A stretch of DNA of 56,969 bases from positions 1 through 56,969 of the forward strand of contig SVPR01000014.1 of assembly GCA_015065785.1 (NCBI GenBank), read 5' to 3'. The stretch comes from Oscillospiraceae bacterium (lineage in GTDB: Bacteria > Bacillota > Clostridia > Oscillospirales > Acutalibacteraceae). Under the pieces are notes generated by a model, which ran no database searches, was not told where the DNA came from, and was given only the letters and a program-made list of their open reading frames with translations. Every line of letters begins with the position of its first letter. Positions within the stretch are counted from its first letter, which is position 1. Positions 33,295-41,268 of the stretch are shown here, in pieces. The translations under genes and the position numbers were made by a program.

Positions 33295-34832
33295 TCATTC
33301 TCCTTTCCGCTTTTTGCTTTAGTCATAAGTAAGCCTAATTCCTCTTTTTTAGCAGTTCTGCCGTCAACAATTCCTGTAACTCTGCCACCGCTTAGCACGA
33401 GAATTCTGTCACAAAGGCCAATGAGAACATCAAGGTCCTCACCAACAAAAATAACGGCAACGCCTTTTTCCTTTTGCTCAGTAAGAAGATTATAAATTGT
33501 GTAAGATGAGTTAATGTCAAGCCCACGAACAGGGTAAGCCGCCATTAAAACAGTAGGAGAAGCGGCAATTTCACGCCCTACTAAAACCTTTTGAACATTA
33601 CCACCTGAAAGTCGCCTTACAGGAGTGTTTGCATCAGGTGTTACAACCTTTAAATCTTCAATTATTTTATTAGCTAATTTTTTAGGCTCTTTTCTTTGTA
33701 AAAAGAATGATTTACCCTTTTTGTAGCTTCTGAGCATCATATTATCAGTAATGCCCATATTACCAACAAGACCCATACCGAGTCTGTCCTCAGGAACAAA
33801 AGAAAGTCTTACGCCTAAATTTCTTATTTCAATAGGTGTTTTGTTTCTTAAATTTTCTTTTTTGTCAGTTTTAGGATTGTGGTAAATAACCTCACCGCCT
33901 GAAAGTTTCTGAAGACCTGCAATAGCTTCTAAAAGCTCCTTTTGACCGCTGCCTGAAATACCTGCAATGCCTAAAATTTCACCACTTTTTGCAGTGAATG
34001 AAATATCATCAAGAACTTTAATTCCGTCAGAGTTAAAGCAGTCAATGCCTTTAACAATAAGTCTGTCAACGGAATTCTGTGGCTCACTTCGTTCAATGTC
34101 GAGTGAGATTTTTTCACCCACCATCATTTCAGTAAGGCTTTGCTCAGTTGCATTTTTTGTTTCAACAGTGCCAATATATTCACCTTTACGAAGAACAGAA
34201 ACTCTGTCAGAAATTTCAAGCACCTCGTTTAATTTGTGGGTGATTATAATAATAGCCTTGCCGTCATCACGCATTTTGCGAAGAACATTAAAAAGCTTGG
34301 TAATTTCCTGCGGTGTTAAAACTGCAGTAGGCTCGTCCAATATTAAAATATCAGCACCCTTATAAAGTACTTTTACAATTTCAATAGTCTGCTTTTCAGA
34401 AACAGATAAATCATAAATTTTCTTATTAAGGTCAATGTCAAATCCGTATTTATCGCAGGTTTCCTGGATTTCCTTTTGAGCCTTTTTAATATTAAATTTC
34501 TTGTTTCTCATACCGAGAACAATATTTTCAGTACCGCTGAAAACATCAACAAGCTTAAAATGCTGATGAATCATACCGATTTTAAGGTCAAAAGCATCTT
34601 TAGGTGAACGGATAGTTACTTCCTTGCCGTCAACAAAAATTGAGCCCTCGTCGGGAAAATAAATTCCCGAAATCATATTCATAAGAGTAGTTTTACCGCT
34701 ACCGTTTTCGCCGAGGATAGAAAGAATCTCACCTTTTTTTACAGAAAGATTAACATTCTTGTTTGCAATAACACTACCAAAGGTCTTGGTAATATTTCTG
34801 CACTCAAGGGCGATTGTATTTGAATTATTCAA
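33291..34832 (-). CDS. Nucleoside-type ABC transporter, duplicated ATPase
   Basis: 513 residues containing two ABC modules, as in CUT2 and BMP-type importers. Module 1: Walker A GENGSGKTT, signature LSVSEKQ, Walker B ILILDEPTAVL. Module 2: degenerate Walker A GISGSGQKE and signature LSGGNVQK with LMAAYPVRGLD in place of a canonical Walker B, so only the first site is expected to hydrolyse ATP well. TTG start with GGTTGG upstream. A repeat element (34859-35059) separates it from the lipoprotein gene. Confidence 0.92.
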   Translation of the reverse strand: MNNSNTIALECRNITKTFGSVIANKNVNLSVKKGEILSILGENGSGKTTLMNMISGIYFPDEGSIFVDGKEVTIRSPKDAFDLKIGMIHQHFKLVDVFSGTENIVLGMRNKKFNIKKAQKEIQETCDKYGFDIDLNKKIYDLSVSEKQTIEIVKVLYKGADILILDEPTAVLTPQEITKLFNVLRKMRDDGKAIIIITHKLNEVLEISDRVSVLRKGEYIGTVETKNATEQSLTEMMVGEKISLDIERSEPQNSVDRLIVKGIDCFNSDGIKVLDDISFTAKSGEILGIAGISGSGQKELLEAIAGLQKLSGGEVIYHNPKTDKKENLRNKTPIEIRNLGVRLSFVPEDRLGMGLVGNMGITDNMMLRSYKKGKSFFLQRKEPKKLANKIIEDLKVVTPDANTPVRRLSGGNVQKVLVGREIAASPTVLMAAYPVRGLDINSSYTIYNLLTEQKEKGVAVIFVGEDLDVLIGLCDRILVLSGGRVTGIVDGRTAKKEELGLLMTKAKSGKENE

Positions 34833-34858
34833 GTAAACACCAACCTTTAAAGTATTAG

Positions 34859-35059
34859 TTGAAAATTGAAAATTGAAAATTGAAAATTAAGGAACGCTTC
34901 GCGTTGATTGTAATAGTTTTTTCAAATTGATAGGTTTGTTGTTTCACTTGAAGTTTCTTTAGAAATCAAATGGTAAATGAAACAATAAATTTAATAATAA
35001 AATATTATAATGCCGACCGCAGGTCCCGGAATTTTCAACTTTCAATTTTCAATTTTCAA
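34859..35059. repeat. Heptamer-ended intergenic element H1
   Basis: Starts with four copies of TTGAAAA and ends with TTTTCAA, CTTTCAA, TTTTCAA, TTTTCAA, so the ends are inverted. Inside each end lies a GC-rich imperfect palindrome (GGAACGCTTCGCGTT on the left; GGGACCTGCGGTCGGC, read inward, on the right) and then ATTGTAATAG or ATTATAATA. The middle has a stem TTGTTTCA/TGAAACAA (34939-34946, 34978-34985) enclosing TTGAAGTTT. It shares these parts with the element at 51076-51340. Confidence 0.8.
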
Positions 35060-35063
35060 TTCA

Positions 35064-35093
35064 AAGAATAGGCGAATTGCTTCGCCTATTCTT
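35064..35093 (-). terminator. Hairpin between the BMP lipoprotein and ABC ATPase genes
   Basis: AAGAATAGGCGAA and its perfect complement close a 4-nt loop, 14 nt after the lipoprotein stop, without a T run. It probably sets the higher ratio of binding protein to transporter by stopping transcription or blocking 3' decay. Confidence 0.6.
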
Positions 35094-35106
35094 CGATTTT
35101 TATTGA

Positions 35107-36378
35107 TTAGAATTTTTCATTCAAAAGCTTAATACCGTCGATTTTAATATTGAAGTAAGGAGCTGAACGGTCAGCAGATTCATTGAAGTAACCGTCTTTA
35201 ATAGCTTCTGTGTCAGGTGTTAAAGCTGCATCTGTATCAACATCAGCTGTGTAAGTAGTTAAAGCTTTCTTGTCAACTGTAAAGTTAGCTGTATCAAACA
35301 CATTGAGAGTACCTGCTTTGAAGCCTGTAATAGCTTCTTCAACCTTTTCAATTGTGCCTTTTGCAGCAACATCCTGGTTAATACCTGTAAGAACAACTGA
35401 ACCCTCAGCAATACCACCGCACCAGTCAGCAGCAATTTCTTCACCCTTGTTTACGCAAGCGATGATGTAGTTGAAGTAAGGAGCCCAGTTAATAGCAGAA
35501 GATACTAAGAATGTTTCAGGGCATGAATCATAAGTGCTGCCGTTGTAAGAAACATTAGGAACCTTAGCAGCTTCACAAGCAGATGGAGCACCCATTGAGT
35601 CAGCGTGTTGGCTGATAAGAACGCACTTGTTATTTAAAAGAGCTTCAGCAGCATTTTTTTCTTCAGTAGCATCGTACCATGAGCCTGTGAATTGAACTTC
35701 CATAGTAACTGTCGGGCAAACTGATTTTGCACCGAGATAGAAAGAAGTGTAACCGGAAATAACTTCAGCATAAGTGAAAGCACCAACATAACCCATTTTA
35801 GCCTGGTCAGCAGTGATTGTACCAGCTTCAATCATTTCGTTAAGCTTCATACCTGCAACAATACCTGCTAAATATCTACCCTGGTAAATAGAAGCGAAAG
35901 CATTGTGGTAGTTTTTAAGGCCTTCTGTGTGAGCCTTAGTACCTGTAGCGTGGCAGAATTCAACCTCTGGGAATTCTTTAGCTGCTTTAATCATAAAGTC
36001 CTCGTGACCGAAAGAGTTAGCGAAAACAATGTCGCAACCTTGGTTAGCAAGGTCTTTGGCAGCTTCGTAGCATTCGTTACCCTCAGGAATATTTGTCTTG
36101 ATGATAACTTGTTCGTTTGTGAGGCCTAAAGCGTCCTGAACGCTGTTAGCAGCATTAAGGAAGTTGAGGTCGTAGGTTGATTGCTCGTCATGTAAGCAGA
36201 TGAAACCGATTTTGAAATCTTCTTTAATTTCATAATCCTTTGTGATTTCAGGTGCCGGGAGTGGAGAATCACTCATACCGAGCATTTTTGGCTCATCATT
36301 GTTACCTGTGCCACCGCAAGCAGCGAAAGCGCCAACAACAAGAACAAGCGCAAGTGTAAGTGCGAGTACTTTTTTCAT
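35107..36378 (-). CDS. BMP-family substrate-binding lipoprotein (nucleoside importer)
   Basis: 423 residues with a lipoprotein signal (KKVLALTLALVLVVGAFAACGG, quoted in two parts: KKVLALTLALV and FAACGG) whose cysteine is acylated. The mature BMP/PnrA domain shows KIGFICLHDEQSTYDLNFL-type start (first part FKIGFICLHDEQ), DIVFANSFGHEDFM, AGIVAGMKLNE and KMGYVGAFTYAEV. The family binds purine and other nucleosides. GGAGG lies upstream of the ATG. It is the first gene of the transporter operon; xpt, a purine salvage gene, lies upstream on the same strand. Confidence 0.92.
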   Translation of the reverse strand: MKKVLALTLALVLVVGAFAACGGTGNNDEPKMLGMSDSPLPAPEITKDYEIKEDFKIGFICLHDEQSTYDLNFLNAANSVQDALGLTNEQVIIKTNIPEGNECYEAAKDLANQGCDIVFANSFGHEDFMIKAAKEFPEVEFCHATGTKAHTEGLKNYHNAFASIYQGRYLAGIVAGMKLNEMIEAGTITADQAKMGYVGAFTYAEVISGYTSFYLGAKSVCPTVTMEVQFTGSWYDATEEKNAAEALLNNKCVLISQHADSMGAPSACEAAKVPNVSYNGSTYDSCPETFLVSSAINWAPYFNYIIACVNKGEEIAADWCGGIAEGSVVLTGINQDVAAKGTIEKVEEAITGFKAGTLNVFDTANFTVDKKALTTYTADVDTDAALTPDTEAIKDGYFNESADRSAPYFNIKIDGIKLLNEKF

Positions 36379-36413
36379 TGGAATTACCTCCGTTTGAAAT
36401 GAATTTTTATCTG

Positions 36414-36431
36414 AAAATGCAAACGCATTTT
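36414..36431. promoter_or_regulatory. Palindrome upstream of the BMP lipoprotein gene
   Basis: AAAATGC-AAAC-GCATTTT, 36 nt before the ATG. It resembles the size of a LacI-family operator. No clear -35/-10 pair was found next to it and no purine riboswitch core is visible in this leader. Confidence 0.4.
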
Positions 36432-36452
36432 GAGAACAAAACGTATATTGAA

Positions 36453-36535
36453 TGCAGAGTGCAGAGTGCAGAATGCAGAATTTCGGAAACGCTGTGCGTT
36501 TGATTGTAATAATGCAGAATACAAAATGCAGGAAT
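36453..36535. repeat. Heptamer element H2, end distal to xpt
   Basis: TGCAGAG, TGCAGAG, TGCAGAA, TGCAGAA (36453-36480), then the tip GGAAACGCTGTGCGTTT and ATTGTAATAA, then TGCAGAA and TGCAGGA again. The tip matches the left tip of H1. It ends at the stop of the four-helix-bundle gene; the inverted partner is at 36913-36940. Confidence 0.78.
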
Positions 36536-36895
36536 TTAATGTTTTTTCAAATTTTCATTTGTGGTTTTACAAATTGACATTAATATCGAGATGATTTCAT
36601 CTATATCTTTATATAAACTTTTAAATTGATTTTCGTCTAAATAATTTGTTTCACATAACAATCGTAACCAGTACTCGGTTTCATTAGCCTCTTTTAAAGC
36701 AATATTCATTTTTGAAACAAAATCCGGTTTTGATTGTCCGCGTTGTGCTTCTGATATATTTGCACCTATGCTTGTTCCACTACGAAGTAATTGCTTCGAT
36801 AAAACATACTCTTGTTTTTCAGTGCTCAAATATTTATATAGATTTACAATTCTTATAGCAAACCTAAAACTTTTATCTTTTATAGGATTATCCAT
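36536..36895 (-). CDS. Four-helix-bundle protein (S23 / 23S rRNA intervening-sequence family)
   Basis: A 119-residue protein of the TIGR02436-type family: FRFAIRIVNLYKYL, LLRSGTSIGANISEAQRG (the family hallmark around SIGANI-EA), NIALKEANETEYWLRLL and a last helix. Homologues are encoded inside 23S rRNA intervening sequences and resemble the Avd accessory protein of diversity-generating retroelements, but no biochemical role is fixed. AAGGAAG lies 8 nt before the ATG. It is 14 bp after xpt and is flanked by inverted 7-bp repeats (36453-36480 and 36913-36940), which suggests it arrived as a unit. Confidence 0.9.
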   Translation of the reverse strand: MDNPIKDKSFRFAIRIVNLYKYLSTEKQEYVLSKQLLRSGTSIGANISEAQRGQSKPDFVSKMNIALKEANETEYWLRLLCETNYLDENQFKSLYKDIDEIISILMSICKTTNENLKKH

Positions 36896-36909
36896 TTATA
36901 ATTCTTCCT

Positions 36910-37512
36910 TTATTCTGCATTCTGCACTCTGCATTCTGCATTCCTGAAGCTAACCCCGTTAACTTCACTCATACTCTCAACTATCGCCAGTGACTGAAGC
37001 TCAATCCCCATTTCGCGAAGCTTTTTGCCTCCGTCCTGAAAGCCCTTTTCAATGGCGATTCCAATTCCAACTAAATTTGCACCTGATTGCTTTAAAATAT
37101 CAAGTACAGAAAAAGCGGCGTTGCCACCTGCAAGAAAATCGTCAATGAAGAGAATATTGTCAGTGGAGGAGAGATATTTTTTAGAAACAATCATTTCATA
37201 GTCTTTACCGTGTGTAAAAGAGTGGCTCTGAGCAGAGTAAACATCGCTACCAATATTTTTATGAGAAGATTTTTTGGCAAAAACAACAGGAACATTGAAG
37301 TATTTAGCCGCCATAACAGCAATAGCAATACCTGAGGATTCAACGGTTAAAATTTTATTTATACACTTGTCCTTAAAAAGCCTGTAAAATTCCTTGCCCA
37401 TTTCATCTAAAAGGGCAACATCAATTTGGTGGTTAAGGAACATATCAACCTTTAAAATATCAGTACCGATAACTTGTCCCTCTTGTCTGATTTTCTCTTC
37501 TAACAGTTTCAT
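36910..37512 (-). CDS. xpt: Xanthine phosphoribosyltransferase with a repeat-derived C-terminus
   Basis: Converts xanthine and PRPP to XMP in purine salvage. 200 residues: LTVESSGIAIAVMAA, FAKKSSHKNIG and the PRPP loop ILFIDDFLAGGNAA are typical. The ATG at 37512 has GAGGATGGGG upstream. The body ends near EVNGVSF; the last 11 residues RNAECRVQNAE and the stop are encoded by the TGCAGAA/TGCAGAG heptamers, so an insertion has replaced the natural end. Position beside a nucleoside importer suggests a shared purine role. No xpt-type guanine riboswitch was seen upstream. Confidence 0.93.
   Translation of the reverse strand: MKLLEEKIRQEGQVIGTDILKVDMFLNHQIDVALLDEMGKEFYRLFKDKCINKILTVESSGIAIAVMAAKYFNVPVVFAKKSSHKNIGSDVYSAQSHSFTHGKDYEMIVSKKYLSSTDNILFIDDFLAGGNAAFSVLDILKQSGANLVGIGIAIEKGFQDGGKKLREMGIELQSLAIVESMSEVNGVSFRNAECRVQNAE
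36913..36940. repeat. Heptamer element H2, end inside the xpt 3' end
   Basis: TTCTGCA, TTCTGCA, CTCTGCA, TTCTGCA; the complement of the repeats at 36453-36480. It lies within the last codons of xpt and directly before the ribosome site of the four-helix-bundle gene. Confidence 0.8.
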
Positions 37513-37548
37513 TTTTGCCCCATCCTCAGAATTCAAGATAATACAATA

Positions 37549-37577
37549 ATTATATAACAAATTTCGAGTGTTTGCAA
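37549..37577 (-). promoter_or_regulatory. Promoter of xpt and the four-helix-bundle gene
   Basis: TTGCAA at 37577-37572, 17-bp spacer, perfect TATAAT at 37554-37549. The heptamer array at 37610 begins about 33 bp upstream of the -35. Confidence 0.7.
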
Positions 37578-37609
37578 GAGGGAAATTAGTTGGTCGGTGA
37601 GTCGGTGGT

Positions 37610-37748
37610 CAGGAAGCAGGAAGCAGGAAACAGGAAACAGGAAGCAGGAAACAGGAAACAGGAAGCAGGAAACAGGAAGCAGGAAACAGGAAGCAGGAAA
37701 CAGAGAAGAGCACTGACAAAATTCTAAATTCAGCACTCAGCACTTTGC
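37610..37748. repeat. Heptamer array H3 between xpt and the arabinofuranosidase gene
   Basis: Thirteen copies of CAGGAAR (R = A or G, both mixed along the array) at 37610-37700 plus a degenerate CAGAGAA, then a second, unrelated 7-bp run ATTCTAA, ATTCAGC, ACTCAGC, ACTTTGC (37721-37748). Both runs keep a 7-bp period. The array sits between two divergent promoters. The open frame through it (repeating SCFL and FPV) is an artefact of the repeat. Confidence 0.9.
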
Positions 37749-37761
37749 TTGCAACTTATAC

Positions 37762-39320
<1,559 letters not shown>

Positions 39321-39322
39321 TA

Positions 39323-40159
39323 ATGAAATTTGATTACAGAGAAGCTGCAAAAAAGAATGTTTTAATAGTTGCCCACAGGGGTGTGAGCGGTGGTAATATT
39401 CCGTGCAACACAATGGCGGCTTATGAAATTGCGTTAATGCAGGGTGCAGATGTTATTGAAATGGATGTTGATATGAGTGCTGATGGTCAGCTGGTAGTGT
39501 TCCACCCCGGCAGAGAATTTGAGCACCTTTCAATAGCAGAAAGCTTTGAGAATGCAACCTGGGACGATATAAGCCGTTACCGTTATGTTAATGCAGGGGA
39601 AAGATGCCCGACACAATTCGGTGTTTTGAAATTAGATGATTTTTTAGAGAATTTTAAAGACCGTTGCTTCATAAATGTCGATAAATTTTGGGAGCATCCT
39701 AACGAAATTTATCAGGCAATTCATAAGCATAATATGGACAGTCAGGTTATTGTAAAATCGGCACCGTCAGATGAGGTTTTCAGGGTGTTAGAAGAGGTTG
39801 CACCACATTTACAATTTATGCCGATTGTAAGTGAGGAAAACACAGTTCACGAAATTTTAAAAACAAAAAAGCTTAATTACATTGGTGCAGAGGTGTTATT
39901 TACTTCTGACGAGAGCAAGGTTGCAAGCGATGAATTTATTGAGATGATGCATAAAGACAACAAGCTTGTCTGGGCGAATGCAATTATTTATAATTATCGT
40001 GAGCAATTGGCGGCTGGTCATTCAGATGATACTGCGCTTACCGAATCTATGGATAAGGGATGGGGTTGGCTGAGTGACAAGGGATTTGACTTTATTCAGA
40101 CCGATTGGCCTTTAATGCTTATAGATTATCTCAAGAAAACTAACAGATATTACAGGTGA
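39323..40159 (+). CDS. Cytosolic glycerophosphodiester phosphodiesterase family protein
   Basis: 278 residues with the GDPD fold. LIVAHRGVSGGNIPCNT supplies the first catalytic His and Arg; VIEMDVDMSADGQLVVFHPG supplies the metal-binding and second catalytic positions. In the first motif, Pro-Cys-Asn-Thr replaces the usual Pro-Glu-Asn-Thr, so a metal-binding Glu is missing, which may change activity. No signal or membrane segment. ATG at 39323 is 9 nt from AAAGGA. The pairing with an arabinofuranosidase suggests a role in sugar-phosphodiester breakdown (inference). Confidence 0.82.
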   Translation: MKFDYREAAKKNVLIVAHRGVSGGNIPCNTMAAYEIALMQGADVIEMDVDMSADGQLVVFHPGREFEHLSIAESFENATWDDISRYRYVNAGERCPTQFGVLKLDDFLENFKDRCFINVDKFWEHPNEIYQAIHKHNMDSQVIVKSAPSDEVFRVLEEVAPHLQFMPIVSEENTVHEILKTKKLNYIGAEVLFTSDESKVASDEFIEMMHKDNKLVWANAIIYNYREQLAAGHSDDTALTESMDKGWGWLSDKGFDFIQTDWPLMLIDYLKKTNRYYR

Positions 40160-40199
40160 ACATATAAAAAGAGTGGAAAAATATCCGTTTTCGTCGTTT

Positions 40200-40206
40200 T
40201 TCGACA
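40200..40206 (-). promoter_or_regulatory. Spo0A box upstream of spo0A
   Basis: TTCGACA, the complement of the 0A-box consensus TGTCGAA, in the context TTTTTCGACA. It lies about 60 bp upstream of the spo0A -35, which would allow autoregulation as known in Bacillus. Confidence 0.55.
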
Positions 40207-40264
40207 CTCGAAATTCGTTCTTTTCACACTGAAATAGAATATAAAACCGTTTATGTCAAAAGTA

Positions 40265-40292
40265 TTGACTTGAACTCTTTTGTGTGTATAAT
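40265..40292 (+). promoter_or_regulatory. Promoter of spo0A
   Basis: TTGACT at 40265-40270, 16-bp spacer, perfect TATAAT at 40287-40292; the ATG is 32 nt downstream. Confidence 0.7.
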
Positions 40293-40323
40293 TATATGGT
40301 ACAAAAAAGTTGGGGGCTTGAAA

Positions 40324-41088
40324 ATGAGCAGATTATCTGTATTGTTTGCAGATGATTTTGAAGATGTGTCAAAAAGATTTTGTGAATACAAAAATTTAGA
40401 TTTCAGTTACAGAACTTGCGAAAAGGACGGAAGTGTAGTTTTAGAGGAATTATATAAAAATCCTGCTGATGTAGTTGTTATGGATTTCGTTATGAAGGGA
40501 ATAGATGCTTTGGGAGTGTTAGAGCGTCTTGAGTTGATGAATCCATTATATAGTCCGGCAGTAATTATACTTTCAGGTGTAGATAGTCCTGCTTTGAAAA
40601 ATGAGTTTTTGAAAAAAGGAGCAGATTTTTATTTAAGAAAGCCTGTAAAAACAGAAACTTTAATTTCTAAAATAAGTGAAATTAAATTGAACCGTGAAAT
40701 GAATGCTTTAAAGCCGAATTCGGAAAGCTATTTTGAAGATAGCGAAGCAATTATCACAAAAATTATGCAGCAGTTTTATGTTCCTGCTCATGTTAAAGGG
40801 TATAATTATCTGAGATACGCAATTAAAATTTGTGTTGAATCACCGGCTTTTAAAAATGCGATAACAAAAGAATTGTATCCGACCGTTGCAAAGAATTATT
40901 CAGTTTCAAGTGAAAGTGTCGAAAGGTCTATTCGCACCGCTATTGATATAGCCTGGCAAAGAGGTAACGGTGACGGTTTTTCAAAATATTTCGGATATAA
41001 TAATGAGGTCGGAAAGAAACGCCCTACAAATTCAGAATTTATTGCAAGAATATCTGATGAAATAAGAATCAGATATAATGTAAGTTAA
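40324..41088 (+). CDS. spo0A: Sporulation master regulator Spo0A
   Basis: 254 residues. The receiver domain (about 1-120) has the acidic pocket FADDFED, phospho-acceptor D54 in VVVMDFVM and the Lys in YLRKPVK. The C-terminal DNA-binding domain is diagnostic: VPAHVKGYNYLRYAI, LYPTVAKNYSVSSESVERSI and FGYNNEVGKKRPTNSEFIA. GGGGG lies upstream of the ATG at 40324; the longer frame crosses the promoter. The usual upstream neighbour spoIVB is absent. The next three genes encode a hybrid kinase, a REC/EAL protein and an HPt protein, probably a phosphorelay feeding it. Confidence 0.95.
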   Translation: MSRLSVLFADDFEDVSKRFCEYKNLDFSYRTCEKDGSVVLEELYKNPADVVVMDFVMKGIDALGVLERLELMNPLYSPAVIILSGVDSPALKNEFLKKGADFYLRKPVKTETLISKISEIKLNREMNALKPNSESYFEDSEAIITKIMQQFYVPAHVKGYNYLRYAIKICVESPAFKNAITKELYPTVAKNYSVSSESVERSIRTAIDIAWQRGNGDGFSKYFGYNNEVGKKRPTNSEFIARISDEIRIRYNVS

Positions 41089-41107
41089 AATATGTTTTTA
41101 ATCTATG

Positions 41108-41144
41108 TGCACAACAAACAATTAAAAGATTTGTTTGTTGTGCA
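41108..41144 (+). terminator. Terminator after spo0A
   Basis: TGCACAACAAACAA pairs with TTGTTTGTTGTGCA around a short loop, then TTTTGATTTTTTTG. Confidence 0.85.
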
Positions 41145-41179
41145 TTTTGATTTTTTTGTTTCTTTATTCTTTAAATTCA

Positions 41180-41208
41180 TTGAAAAAGCAACGAGTTTAT
41201 GATAATCT
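41180..41208 (+). promoter_or_regulatory. Promoter of the hybrid histidine kinase gene
   Basis: TTGAAA at 41180-41185, 17-bp spacer, TAATCT at 41203-41208. Confidence 0.5.
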
Positions 41209-41268
41209 TTAAATTGTAAACTGGTAATTTTTGTGCAAATATATTTGTTTTTGGTAGGTGCTTGAAAA

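Noticed and set aside
36379-36460. Purine riboswitch before the nucleoside transporter
   Set aside because: The leader is too short and lacks the conserved riboswitch core; only a short palindrome is present. The xpt leader (37513-37600) was also checked without success.
37610-37700. Possible CRISPR array
   Set aside because: Units are 7 bp with no spacers and no cas genes nearby; this is a simple tandem repeat.
37533-37736. 67-residue open frame on the minus strand repeating SCFL/FPV
   Set aside because: It is the translation of the CAGGAAR array; the period of 21 bp per seven residues comes from the 7-bp repeat, and there is no ribosome site.
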